The translations under genes and the position numbers were made by a program. This document shows, piece after piece, positions 1-11,175 of a stretch of DNA of 64,000 nt; the stretch's first letter is position 1; every line of letters begins with the position of its first letter. A model generated the notes under the pieces. It searched no databases. It saw only the letters and a list, made by a program, of their open reading frames with translations, and was not told the origin of the DNA. This stretch comes from Bradyrhizobium liaoningense (lineage in GTDB: Bacteria > Pseudomonadota > Alphaproteobacteria > Rhizobiales > Xanthobacteraceae). The stretch lies in assembly GCF_018130825.1 (NCBI RefSeq), contig NZ_JAFCJS010000012.1, positions 151,622 to 215,621 of the forward strand, given 5' to 3'.

Positions 1-174
1 CTCGGCCATGGCGACGTCGCTCTTCTTGATTTCCACGCCATTGACCTTCGCCAGGACCGGATCGTCGGCAGCCCGGCCGGGACCCGCGATCAGCGCCAGC
101 GCAAGGCAGCCCACGAGGGCGGTGGCGAGGCCGAAGCGCAGGCCGGTTTTGGTTACCGGGAACGAGGTGGTCAT
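1..174 (-). CDS. Parvulin-type peptidyl-prolyl isomerase (SurA/PrsA-like), 5' end only
   Basis: Only the first 58 codons lie in the window; the gene runs off the left edge. The start is the ATG whose complement is at 172-174. The protein opens with a basic n-region, a hydrophobic core (about residues 12-31) and a likely AxA-type cleavage before Asp-Asp-Pro, so it should be exported. The mature start (DDPVLAKVNGVEIKKSDV) is the 'VARVNG..I...D' pattern that begins the SurA_N domain of periplasmic PpiC/SurA foldases. The PPIase domain itself is outside the window. It is divergent from secA, which makes sense for an envelope-folding factor. Confidence 0.72.
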   Translation of the reverse strand, partial: MTTSFPVTKTGLRFGLATALVGCLALALIAGPGRAADDPVLAKVNGVEIKKSDVAMAE

Positions 175-528
175 GGAAAATCCTTTTGTTGAAGCAGGGG
201 GCTGCTCGAGCGGGGCGGACACTCGCCCAATCAGGGGGGCTTGGCAACGCGAAAAGTCTGTCAAAATGATGAATTAGCCGCAACGCGCCCGCCGTTGACA
301 AGGCCCTGACCGGGCCATATCTCTGCCCGGTCGCGACCATGGCGATGGCGTTTATTTTGCTGCGTTTTTGGCCGTTGAACCCAGACTTGCCCAATTCCCA
401 CCCATATGGCGGATGACCCCCCGCAGTCCGGGCTCTGACGCCAGCAGGCGTCACGGTGAGTTGATAAGGCAGGCGGGTGACAACTTCTTGGCTGCAACGC
501 GGTTGAATCGCGAACACAGGAACTAGGC
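175..528. other. Divergent intergenic region between foldase gene and secA
   Basis: This 354-base gap separates the two divergent genes. It contains the secA promoter described separately. No credible gene is seen on either strand. Confidence 0.6.
295..323 (+). promoter_or_regulatory. Probable sigma-70 promoter of secA
   Basis: A consensus -35 TTGACA (295-300) is followed after exactly 17 bases by TATCTC (318-323). It is oriented toward secA, about 200 bases upstream of its start, and implies a long 5' leader. The call comes from the match and spacing only. Confidence 0.6.
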
Positions 529-3369
<2,841 letters not shown>

Positions 3370-3753
3370 CGACTAGCTTCGCTGCCACGCGCGCGTGAGG
3401 CGCGATACTCGTGCCTCATCCTCCGCTGTCGTCGCCCGGCTTGACCGGACGACCCAGTACGCCGCGGCTTCTCGGCTCAATCACTAATGTCTCTGGAATA
3501 CTGGATCGCCCGCCTTCGCGGGCGATGACAGTTGAGGGTGTGGCGCGCAGTTAGCCCCACGTCGTCGTCCTGGCGAAAGCCAGGACCTATTACCCCAAGA
3601 GTAAGTTGTGGCGCGACGCTGGCGACCGCGAGTCTTCGTCAAACCAAATGCGGTGGCAATGGGTCCTGGATCTGCGCTCCGCTCGCGACAACGCTGCGCG
3701 TGGCCGCGAGCTTCGCTTGTCCAGGACGACGATGGAATTGATATTCACGCAGC
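3370..3753. repeat. Intergenic region with a dispersed Bradyrhizobium-type repeat (copy 1)
   Basis: Nothing convincing is coded here. Bases 3424-3532 are an inverted repeat beginning GCTGTCGTCGCCCGGCTTGA and ending in GGGCGATGACAG. Its centre (CCAGTACGCCGCGGCTTCTC) recurs nearly unchanged at 43921-44031. The remainder (about 3560-3740) carries fragments of 'GTCGTCCTGGCGAAAGCCAGGACC', another common short palindromic motif. Confidence 0.7.
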
Positions 3754-4197
3754 TCAATTCGAGCTGTCGATCAGGCTCTCCAGCAGCCGCTTGAGTTCGC
3801 TCGTCGACTTGTCGCCGTAGCTCTCCAGGATGTGCTCCTCCTGGTCCACCGCGAGCGAGTTGAGCCTCTTGCACAGCACCTTGCCGCGGTCGGAGATGAA
3901 CATCAGCACCTTGCGGCGGTCGTTCGGGTCCTGCACGCGGTAGACCAGCGTGTCGGAGACCATGCGGTCGATCATCTTGGTCAGCGTTGGATGGTTGAGC
4001 AGCACCGCGTCCGCAAGCTCGCCCATCGAATGGCCGTTGCCATCCGACAGCACTTTCAGGATGCGCCATTGCTCGACGGGAACGCCCTCCTTGCTCAAGC
4101 GCAGTTCCAGCTGCCGGTTGATCTCCCGGTTGGCTTGCGCGAGCAGGTAAGCGAGATGTTCGGTGATCGGGGTGTTTTCTTTCGACGGTTTTGCCAC
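3754..4197 (-). CDS. MarR-family transcriptional regulator
   Basis: A small winged-helix regulator of 147 aa from the GTG at 4197; a TTG at 4221 would add eight residues. The MarR core is clear: VEQWRILKVLSDGNGHSMGELADAVLLNHPTLTKMIDRMV (helices 2-4 with the recognition helix), then the wing DPNDRRKVLMFISDRG. The C-terminal helix serves dimerisation. It is divergent from the amide-utilisation genes, with a palindrome between them, so it probably controls itself and that cluster. The ligand is unknown; an amide or aromatic acid would fit the context. Confidence 0.9.
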   Translation of the reverse strand: MAKPSKENTPITEHLAYLLAQANREINRQLELRLSKEGVPVEQWRILKVLSDGNGHSMGELADAVLLNHPTLTKMIDRMVSDTLVYRVQDPNDRRKVLMFISDRGKVLCKRLNSLAVDQEEHILESYGDKSTSELKRLLESLIDSSN

Positions 4198-4270
4198 GGC
4201 TAAGACTTCGTCTTGACCCAAATGAGTGAATGTCTTGCAATCAATGCTGCATCTATATGCACTTCAATTC

Positions 4271-4282
4271 TTGAATATTCAA
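4271..4282. promoter_or_regulatory. Palindromic candidate operator for the MarR regulator
   Basis: The perfect 12-base palindrome TTGAATATTCAA sits in an A/T-rich patch (about 4222-4300) between the divergent marR-like and binding-protein genes. MarR proteins typically bind such palindromes overlapping their own promoters. No binding is shown; this is inference from symmetry and position. Confidence 0.5.
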
Positions 4283-4496
4283 TATTTTCAAAATAGGATC
4301 ATTGCCCAACAAAAGGGCGGAAGCCGCGGCCGCCTGCTCAATGTGCTTTCAGGTCTGGTGCCAGACAGGAGTTGGCGTGCGCGCGACGGTAAACTTCCCG
4401 GCTCACGGCGGCCCGGCGTTGCCGCCGTCCCTGCTGTTCAGGAATCTGTCGTCATCGGCGGCTGACTTCGACCTGTCTCCGGTCGATGCGCATTTC

Positions 4497-5561
4497 ATGA
4501 AGCGCCGCGGCGCGCGCAACAAGCTGCGCATCGGCAATTTCCTCACCTTCACCGGCTCGCCCGGAATCTGGGGCCCGACCTCCACCAACAGTGCGATGCT
4601 GGCGGTCGCCGAGATCAACAAGCGCGGCGGCATTCTGGGCCGCGAGCTCGAGCTGTCGATCTACGATTCCGGCGGACCCATCGATGAGGTGGTGCGCCGC
4701 GCCGAGCAGGCGATCGCCTTCGACGAGGTCGACCTCATCATGGGCTCGCATATCAGCGCGGTCCGCGTCGCGCTGCGCAAGGTCACCGGCAACCGCATCC
4801 CCTACATCTACACCCCGGTCTATGAGGGCGGCGAGCGCACGCCGGGCGTGATGGCGATCGGCGAGACGCCGCGCTGGCAGAGCCGGCCGGCGATCCACTG
4901 GCTGGCGGACGTCAAGAAGGCCGCGCGCTGGTACCTGATCGGCAGCGATTATGTCTGGCCGTGGCAGTCGCATCGTTCGGTGAAGCGCTACATCAAGGAG
5001 GCCGGCGGCCAGGTCGTCGGCGAGGAGTTCGTGCCTGTCGGCGAGGACAATCACGAGCCGCATCTGGCGCGCATCCGCGCCGCCAAGCCTGATGTGGTGC
5101 TGATCTCGCTGATCGGCACCGACAGCATCACCTTCAACCGCGCCTTTGCCGAGGCGGGGCTTGCCACCTCCACGCTGCGGCTGGCCGGTGCGATGGACGA
5201 GACCGTGCTGCTCGGCATCGGCGCCGACAACACCGAGAATTTGTTCTGCGCCTCCGGCTATTTCAACGGCATGGTCTCGCGCGCCAATGACGAGTTCCTC
5301 AGCGCGTATCATTCCATGTTCGGTGCCAACGCGCCGCCGGTCGGCTCCGTCGGTCAGTCGAACTATGAAGGATTGCGCTTCCTTGAATCCGTCGCCAATC
5401 GCGCCGGCTCGCTGGCCTTCCGTCCGCTGCTCAAGGCCGCGCGCAACACCGTCTATACGGCGGGCCGCGGCCCCGTGACGCTTCGCGACGGCCGCGCCGA
5501 GATGCCGATGTACCTCGCTGAAGCCGACGGTCTCGACTTCAAGATCATCAAGACGCTCTGA
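4497..5561 (+). CDS. AmiC/UrtA-like amide-binding protein (Peripla_BP family)
   Basis: A type I periplasmic-binding fold protein (354 aa from the ATG at 4497) starting LRIGNFLTFTGSPGIWGPT and containing the YIYTPVYEGGE and SNYEGLRFL segments of the UrtA/AmiC group. No signal peptide is visible, unlike the transporter binding protein at 8139. That points to a cytoplasmic ligand sensor in the manner of Pseudomonas AmiC, which controls amidase expression. The reading frame is open back to a TTG at 4302, but that extension is Cys/Pro-rich and unlike the family. It lies directly upstream of the amidase gene. No AmiR-type antiterminator is adjacent, so the partner would be something else. Confidence 0.8.
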   Translation: MKRRGARNKLRIGNFLTFTGSPGIWGPTSTNSAMLAVAEINKRGGILGRELELSIYDSGGPIDEVVRRAEQAIAFDEVDLIMGSHISAVRVALRKVTGNRIPYIYTPVYEGGERTPGVMAIGETPRWQSRPAIHWLADVKKAARWYLIGSDYVWPWQSHRSVKRYIKEAGGQVVGEEFVPVGEDNHEPHLARIRAAKPDVVLISLIGTDSITFNRAFAEAGLATSTLRLAGAMDETVLLGIGADNTENLFCASGYFNGMVSRANDEFLSAYHSMFGANAPPVGSVGQSNYEGLRFLESVANRAGSLAFRPLLKAARNTVYTAGRGPVTLRDGRAEMPMYLAEADGLDFKIIKTL

Positions 5562-5563
5562 GA

Positions 5564-5725
5564 GGCGGCTGCCGATAGCCGCAGCGGACTTGCGAAATAA
5601 TACTTGAAAAGGAAAATATTTCCGTCTGTAATATCGACGTGAAGCCGGTTGGCCCGCGCCGTGCAGGCGCGAGCAAGCGGCTTCCGTCCAATGCCAGGGA
5701 TCAAGAAGCCTCAGAGGAGAGCTCC
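5564..5725 (+). promoter_or_regulatory. Leader upstream of the amidase gene
   Basis: It contains a short hairpin (GCGGCT/AGCCGC, about 5567-5582). Then comes an A/T-rich stretch with a weak promoter-like pair, TTGAAA (5604-5609) and TAATAT (5629-5634), spaced 19 bases. It ends in the strong Shine-Dalgarno GAGGAGA (5714-5720), which fixes the amidase start. Confidence 0.35.
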
Positions 5726-7240
5726 GTGACAGTTGTCCTTCCCACGCCCGCCCAACTTCGCAGTGTCGCCGAACAATGCGGCCTTTCGCTCACCGATGAC
5801 GACGTCGCATCGTTCCGCGGCCTGATGCAGGGCTCGATCGAAGCCTACAATCTCGTTGCCGCGATGCCGGACGAATTGCCCGAGGTTAAATATCCGCGCA
5901 CGCCGGGCTATCGGCCCTCGGCCGAAGAGAACCCGCGCAATGCCTGGTATCGCAAGTCGACCGTGAAGGGCGCCGCCAGCGGCAAGCTCAAGGGCAAGAC
6001 CATTGCGCTGAAAGACAACATCATGCTGGCCGGCGTGCCCATGACCAACGGCTCGTCGACGCTGGAAGGCTATGTGCCCGATTTCGATGCCACCATCGTC
6101 ACGCGCATGCTGGATGCCGGCGCCGAGATCAAGGGCAAGGTGCATTGCGAGCATTTCTGTCTGTCCGGCGGCAGCCACACCGGCTCCTACGGGCCCGTGC
6201 ATAATCCGCACAAGATGGGGTACTCGGCCGGCGGCTCGTCGTCAGGCTCGGGCGTCGTGGTCGCGCTCGGCGAGGTCGACATGGCGATCGGCGGTGATCA
6301 GGGCGGCTCGATCCGCATGCCGTCCTCGTTCTGCGGCATTTACGGCATGAAGCCGACCTGGGGCCTCGTACCCTATACCGGCATCATGCCGATCGAGATC
6401 TATGTCGACCATACCGGTCCGATGACCGCGACGGTTGCCGACAACGCGCTGCTGCTCGAAGTGCTCGCCGGAGACGACGGCTACGATCCGCGCATCAAGG
6501 CGCCGAAGGTCGAGGAATACACCAAGGCCCTCGGCCAGGGCGTCAAGGGCATGAAGATCGGCATCCTCAAGGAAGGTTTTGAGCAGCCGGTCGCAGAGGC
6601 CGCGGTGAATGAAAGCGTGCGCGAGGCCGCAAAGCGCTTCAAGGATCTGGGCGCCACCGTCGAGACCGTCTCGATCCCGATGCACCTCCTGGGCGGCGCG
6701 ATCTGGACCCCGATCGGCACCGAAGGCCTGACCCAGACCATGATGTTCGGCGACGGCTACGGCCTCAGCCGCGGCGATCTCTATTCGACCTCGCTGATGG
6801 ATTTTCATCGCGGCTGGCGCCGGCAGGCCGACTCGCTGTCCGAGACCACGAAGCTGTTCATGATGCTCGGCACCTACATCAACAACAATTTCGGCCCACG
6901 CTTCTACGGCAAGGCGCTCAATATCTCCCGCCGCCTGACCGCGGCCTACGACAAGGCGCTTGGGGATTACGATCTGCTTCTGCTGCCGACGACGCCGATG
7001 AAGGCGACCAAGCTGCCGGAGCCCAATGCCAGCCGCGAGGAATATGTTGCGCGCGCGCTCGAGATGATCTCGAACACCGCGCCGTTCGACATCACCCATC
7101 ACCCCGCGATGTCGCTGCCCTGCGGCATGGTCGACGGCCTGCCGGTCGGCCTGATGCTGGTCGGCCGCATGTTCGAGGAATCCACCATCTACCGCGCCGC
7201 CCATGCCTTCGAGCAGATCGGTGACTGGAAGAAGATGTGA
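5726..7240 (+). CDS. Amidase (amidase-signature family)
   Basis: Hydrolyses a carboxylic amide to the acid and ammonia in the cytosol. It is 504 aa from the GTG at 5726, chosen because GAGGAGA precedes it by six bases. All parts of the Ser-cisSer-Lys triad are visible: Lys in ALKDNI (about residue 96), the cis-Ser in GGSSSGSG (about 172) and the nucleophile in GGDQGGSIRMPSS (about 195). The N-terminal LPEVKYPRTPGYRP segment and overall length resemble nitrile-hydratase-associated and short-chain amidases. It is followed by ABC transporter genes, so the transporter probably imports its substrate. The exact substrate cannot be read from sequence. Confidence 0.92.
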   Translation: MTVVLPTPAQLRSVAEQCGLSLTDDDVASFRGLMQGSIEAYNLVAAMPDELPEVKYPRTPGYRPSAEENPRNAWYRKSTVKGAASGKLKGKTIALKDNIMLAGVPMTNGSSTLEGYVPDFDATIVTRMLDAGAEIKGKVHCEHFCLSGGSHTGSYGPVHNPHKMGYSAGGSSSGSGVVVALGEVDMAIGGDQGGSIRMPSSFCGIYGMKPTWGLVPYTGIMPIEIYVDHTGPMTATVADNALLLEVLAGDDGYDPRIKAPKVEEYTKALGQGVKGMKIGILKEGFEQPVAEAAVNESVREAAKRFKDLGATVETVSIPMHLLGGAIWTPIGTEGLTQTMMFGDGYGLSRGDLYSTSLMDFHRGWRRQADSLSETTKLFMMLGTYINNNFGPRFYGKALNISRRLTAAYDKALGDYDLLLLPTTPMKATKLPEPNASREEYVARALEMISNTAPFDITHHPAMSLPCGMVDGLPVGLMLVGRMFEESTIYRAAHAFEQIGDWKKM

Positions 7241-7276
7241 GAAGCGAAACAATGCAGACGGACGGAAATCTACCGC

Positions 7277-8134
7277 ATGGCTAACGCGTTCGTCGCGGCG
7301 TTCGAGATCCTGAGCTTCGGTGCGATCATCGTCCTGATCGTGCTGGGGCTCGGGATCATCGCCAGCATGATGGGCATCTTCAACTTTGCGCAGGGCGAGT
7401 TCGTCCTGCTTGGGGCCTACATCACTTACCTCGCCTACGCCAAGGGAATGCCGATCTGGGCCGGCATGGTCGCGGCGCCCTTCGTGGTCGGCGCTCTCGG
7501 CTTCGTCTTGGAGGCGTTGATCATTCGCCGCTTCTACGCCGCGCCTATCGTCGCCATGCTCGGCACCTATGCGCTCGGCCTCATCATCCGCGAATCCGTG
7601 CGCGGCCTGATCGGCGGCTTCTATCTGACCGTGCCCGAGCCGATCGGCGGCTCGATCGACATCGGCGCCATGCACATCTCGGCCTGGCGCTTCACCATCA
7701 TCGTCATCACGCTGCTGGTGATGGGCGGCTGCTATCTGCTGTTGTCGCGCACCAGCTTCGGCCTCCGCGTCCGCGCCACGCTGGAGAATCCGTCGCTGGC
7801 GCGTGCTTCCGGCATTTCGACGCCGCTGATCTACGGCGCCACTTTTGCGTTCGGTGCCGCGCTCGCCGGTCTTGCCGGCGCGCTGATCGTGCCGGTGTTC
7901 AGCCTGTTCGCCGATCTCGGCCTGCGCTTCCTCATCCAGGGCTTTGTCGCGGTGATGGTCGGCGGAGTCGGCTCCTTCATCGGGCCGGTCGCGGGCGCCG
8001 GCGTCATCGGCACGCTGAGTGCCGCACTGCCATGGGTGATGGCGCCTGTCGTCGCCGACGTCCTCGTCTTCGTGCTCGCCATTGTCTTCATCAAATTCCG
8101 CCCGCAGGGCCTCATCGCTGGAAAAGGGGTTTAG
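7277..8134 (+). CDS. Branched-chain amino acid/urea-type ABC transporter permease (LivH-like)
   Basis: Inner-membrane permease of the LivH/UrtB class, 285 aa with about eight hydrophobic segments. The family features GIFNFAQGEFVLLGAY near residue 37, RVRATLENPSLARASGI near 165, and the glycine-rich VMVGGVGSFIGPVAGAGVIG are present. It lies 36 bases after the amidase and just before the binding protein, so it is almost certainly in one transcript with them. It pairs with the LivM-like permease at 9363. Confidence 0.92.
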   Translation: MANAFVAAFEILSFGAIIVLIVLGLGIIASMMGIFNFAQGEFVLLGAYITYLAYAKGMPIWAGMVAAPFVVGALGFVLEALIIRRFYAAPIVAMLGTYALGLIIRESVRGLIGGFYLTVPEPIGGSIDIGAMHISAWRFTIIVITLLVMGGCYLLLSRTSFGLRVRATLENPSLARASGISTPLIYGATFAFGAALAGLAGALIVPVFSLFADLGLRFLIQGFVAVMVGGVGSFIGPVAGAGVIGTLSAALPWVMAPVVADVLVFVLAIVFIKFRPQGLIAGKGV

Positions 8135-8138
8135 TCAC

Positions 8139-9356
8139 ATGTTCGATCGTCCTGAGCTTTCACGCCGCCGCTTCCTGTCCAATTTCGCCTTTGCCACCGG
8201 CGCCGTTGCGACCGGTGTCGGCAGCTGGGTAATTCCGGCCGACTGGGCCAACGCGGCGGAAGGGCCGATCAAGGTCGGCATCGCCACCGACCTCACCGGC
8301 CCGATCGCCTATGCCGGCAATGCCGACGCCAATGTCGCCAAGATGGTGATCAAGGAGATCAACAATGCCGGCGGCCTGCTCGGCCGTCCGCTCGAGCTCT
8401 ACATCGAGGATACCGCGTCGAACGAATCCGTCGCCGTCGGCAACGTGCGGAAACTGATCCAGCGCGACAAGGTCGACATGGTGCTCGGCGGCATCACCTC
8501 CTCGATGCGCAACGCGATCAAGGATCCGATCGTCGCGCGCGGCAAGACGCTCTACATCTATCCGCAGCTCTACGAGGGCAAGGAGTGCACGCCCTATCTG
8601 TTCTGCACCGGCCCGACGCCGGCTCAGCAGTGCGACGAATTCATTCCCTGGCTGATCAAGAACGGCGGCAAGAAGTTCGCGCTGCCGAGCGCCAACTACG
8701 TCTGGCCGCACACGCTCAACGTCTATGCCCGCAAGGTGATCGAATCCAATGGCGGTGAGGTCGTGTTCGAGGAATACTACCCGCTCGACCAGGTCGACTT
8801 CTCCTCGACCGTCAACCGCATCATCTCCAACAAGGTCGATGTCGTCTTCAACACCGTCATTCCGCCGGGCGTCGGCCCGTTCTTCAAGCAGCTCTATGAA
8901 GCCGGCTTCCTCAAGAACGGCGGGCGTCTCGCCTGTGTCTACTACGACGAGAACACGCTCAACATCAATCAGGCCGCCGAGATCGAGGGTCTTGCGAGCT
9001 GCCTCGACTATTTCAAGGTGCTGACCAAGGAGAACCCGTTCGACGCCAAGATTCAGGCGGCCTACGAGAAGGATTTCCCGGGCAACTTCCTGTTCGCCGC
9101 CGGCAGCGCCGCGACCGGCACCTATCGCGGCCTGAAGCTGTGGGAAGCCGCAGTCAAGGAAGCCGGCAAGATCGATCGCGAATCGGTCGCTGCTGCGCTC
9201 GACCATGCCAAGATCGCCGAGGGTCCCGGGGGACCTGCCGAGATGGTGCCGGGCAAGCGGCACTGCAAGATGAAGATGTACACCGCGGTCGCCAAGGGCG
9301 GGAACTACGAGATCGTCGCGCGCAGCAACGGCCTCGTCGATCCCAAGGAATGCTGA
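8139..9356 (+). CDS. ABC transporter substrate-binding protein with Tat signal (amide/urea type)
   Basis: Periplasmic binding protein of the Peripla_BP_5 (UrtA/FmdD) group, 405 aa. The ATG at 8139 follows AAAAGGGG and lies four bases beyond the upstream stop. The N-terminus has a twin-arginine signal (LSRRRFLSNFAF) with a hydrophobic run and a cleavage site near ANAAEG. The body starts IKVGIATDLTGPIAYAG. It contains YIYPQLYEGKECTP and YVWPHTLNVY, features shared with short-chain-amide and urea binding proteins. Tat export is notable because most Liv-type binding proteins use Sec. It supplies the substrate to the permeases encoded on either side. Confidence 0.93.
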   Translation: MFDRPELSRRRFLSNFAFATGAVATGVGSWVIPADWANAAEGPIKVGIATDLTGPIAYAGNADANVAKMVIKEINNAGGLLGRPLELYIEDTASNESVAVGNVRKLIQRDKVDMVLGGITSSMRNAIKDPIVARGKTLYIYPQLYEGKECTPYLFCTGPTPAQQCDEFIPWLIKNGGKKFALPSANYVWPHTLNVYARKVIESNGGEVVFEEYYPLDQVDFSSTVNRIISNKVDVVFNTVIPPGVGPFFKQLYEAGFLKNGGRLACVYYDENTLNINQAAEIEGLASCLDYFKVLTKENPFDAKIQAAYEKDFPGNFLFAAGSAATGTYRGLKLWEAAVKEAGKIDRESVAAALDHAKIAEGPGGPAEMVPGKRHCKMKMYTAVAKGGNYEIVARSNGLVDPKEC

Positions 9357-9362
9357 GGCAGA

Positions 9363-10454
9363 ATGCCGAAAGCGATGGGCGCAGTGAAGCAGGCGGTCCC
9401 CGCCGAGATCGGCGGGGAAGCGCAGGCTGCCATGGCTGGCAGCCGAACGGCGGCAAAAGTCGTCGCGGTGCGAAAAGTCCTGCCGATCGTGGAGGGCGTC
9501 GTGCTGGTCGCGGCGCTGCTCGCGCCGCTGGTGCTGCAGGACTATCTCACCGTGTTCGCGACGCGCGTGATCATCCTCGCGCTGTTCGCGCTGTCGTTCG
9601 ATCTGGTCTGGGGCTATGCCGGCATCATGAGCTTTGGCCAGGCCCTGTTCTTCGGCTCGGCCGGCTATGGCGTCGCGCTGCTCGCACGCGATCTCGACAT
9701 CACCAACATCTTCCTGGTGTTGCCGGCGGGCACGTTGATCGGTCTCACCTTCGCGCTCTTGCTCGGCGGCTTCCTGCTGCTGGGCCGGCATCCCTCCAGC
9801 GTGATCTTCGTCTCGCTGGGCACGCTCACCGGCTCCTACGCTGCCGACCGCCTCGCGCGCGGCTGGTACTATCTCGGCGGCCAGAACGGCATTCCCTCGA
9901 TCGCACCGATGTCGCTCGGCGGCTACGAGTTCTCGGAAGGGCCGGCCTTCTATTATCTCGTGCTCGGCATCCTCGTCGTCGTCTACCTGCTCTGCCGCTT
10001 CCTGGTGCGCTCGCAGTTCGGGCTTGCGCTCGCGGGCCTGCGCGAAAACGAGCAGCGCATCGCCTTCTTCGGCTACAAGGCGCAGCACCTGAAGGCGATC
10101 ATCTTCGCCATCGGCGGCGCCATCGCCGGTCTTGCCGGCAGTCTCTATGCCTTCCACGAAGGCTTCGTCTGGCCCAACATGGTCGGCGTCGTGGTCTCGA
10201 CCCAGGTCGTGCTCTACGTGCTGTTCGGCGGCTCCGGCACGCTGATTGGCGCCGTTATTGGCACCGTGATCGTGGAGGGCGTCAGCTTCTGGCTGTCGGA
10301 CAATTACCGCGATATCTGGCCGATCATTCTGGGATTGCTGCTGCTGCTCGTGATCCTGTTCCGGCCCCTTGGCCTGATCAGTTTTGTCTTGGGCGAGCGC
10401 GAACGGGTCGGCAGCTTTGGTGCCAGGATCAAGGAGAAGCGCAATGCTCCTTGA
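9363..10454 (+). CDS. ABC transporter permease (LivM/UrtC-like)
   Basis: Second inner-membrane permease, 363 aa. Typical LivM signatures are FDLVWGYAGIMSFGQALFFG (about residues 80-99), LRENEQRIAFFGY, and the AGLAGSLYAFHEGFVWPN/GGSGTLIGAVIGT segments near the C-terminus. The first 40 or so residues are a cytoplasmic extension rich in Ala and Gly. Its 3' end overlaps the next gene by 11 bases, suggesting coupled translation. Confidence 0.92.
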   Translation: MPKAMGAVKQAVPAEIGGEAQAAMAGSRTAAKVVAVRKVLPIVEGVVLVAALLAPLVLQDYLTVFATRVIILALFALSFDLVWGYAGIMSFGQALFFGSAGYGVALLARDLDITNIFLVLPAGTLIGLTFALLLGGFLLLGRHPSSVIFVSLGTLTGSYAADRLARGWYYLGGQNGIPSIAPMSLGGYEFSEGPAFYYLVLGILVVVYLLCRFLVRSQFGLALAGLRENEQRIAFFGYKAQHLKAIIFAIGGAIAGLAGSLYAFHEGFVWPNMVGVVVSTQVVLYVLFGGSGTLIGAVIGTVIVEGVSFWLSDNYRDIWPIILGLLLLLVILFRPLGLISFVLGERERVGSFGARIKEKRNAP

Positions 10455-11175
10455 AGCGGCCGGCATCAAGAAGGTCTTCGGCAAGCTCACCGCGCTCGAC
10501 GGCGCGGCGCTGACCGTCGGCGAGAACGAGTTTCACGGCCTGATCGGCCCGAACGGCTCCGGCAAGAGCACCTTGATGAAGTGCATCGCTGGCGCCGAGG
10601 TGCCGACGCAAGGCAAGGTGTCGTTCGTCAACACCGACATCACCGCGTTCACGCCGACCGAGCGCGCGCGGGCCGGCATGAGCCTGAAATTCCAGATCAC
10701 CAGCGTGCTGCCGACGCTGACGCTCTACGACAACATCCTGCTGGCGCTGCAGGCGCAATCCTCGCTGTTCGACCTCGTGTTCTCGCGCACACGCGGTGCG
10801 TTGCACGATCAGGTCATGACCATGCTGACGCAGTTCCGTCTCGCCGATCGTGCCTTCGATGCGGCCGCCGCGCTCTCGCACGGCCAGCAGCAATGGCTGG
10901 AGATTGCCATGGCGCTGGCCGGCAAGCCGAAGCTTCTGCTGCTCGACGAGCCGACAGGCGGCATGAGCCTGGAGGAACGCCGCGTCACCGGCGAGCTGCT
11001 GCAGCCGATCAAGGAACATTGCTCGCTCGTCATCGTCGAGCACGACCTCGATTTCATCCGCGACATCTGCGATCGCCTGACCGTGCTCGACCAGGGCAAG
11101 GTGCTGGCATCGGGCACGGTGTCCGAGATCCAGGCCAACAAATCCGTCCAGGAGATCTATCTGCGCCGTGCCTGA
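10444..11175 (+). CDS. ABC transporter ATP-binding protein (LivG/UrtD-like)
   Basis: Cytoplasmic ATPase subunit, 243 aa from the ATG at 10444. Walker A is GPNGSGKST (about residues 36-44), the signature is LSHGQQQWLEIAMAL, and Walker B is LLLLDEPTGGMS. The unusual signature LSHGQ (not LSGGQ) is shared with UrtD-type urea transporter ATPases, consistent with an amide-like substrate. It overlaps the permease upstream and the livF-like gene downstream by a few bases. Confidence 0.93.
   Translation: MLLEAAGIKKVFGKLTALDGAALTVGENEFHGLIGPNGSGKSTLMKCIAGAEVPTQGKVSFVNTDITAFTPTERARAGMSLKFQITSVLPTLTLYDNILLALQAQSSLFDLVFSRTRGALHDQVMTMLTQFRLADRAFDAAAALSHGQQQWLEIAMALAGKPKLLLLDEPTGGMSLEERRVTGELLQPIKEHCSLVIVEHDLDFIRDICDRLTVLDQGKVLASGTVSEIQANKSVQEIYLRRA

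Noticed and set aside
8160..10490. Very long minus-strand open frame (776 codons) across the binding-protein and LivM genes
   Set aside because: It is the complement of two well-identified genes in a GC-rich genome. Its product is Asp/Arg/His/Ala-rich without any domain, typical of a shadow frame.
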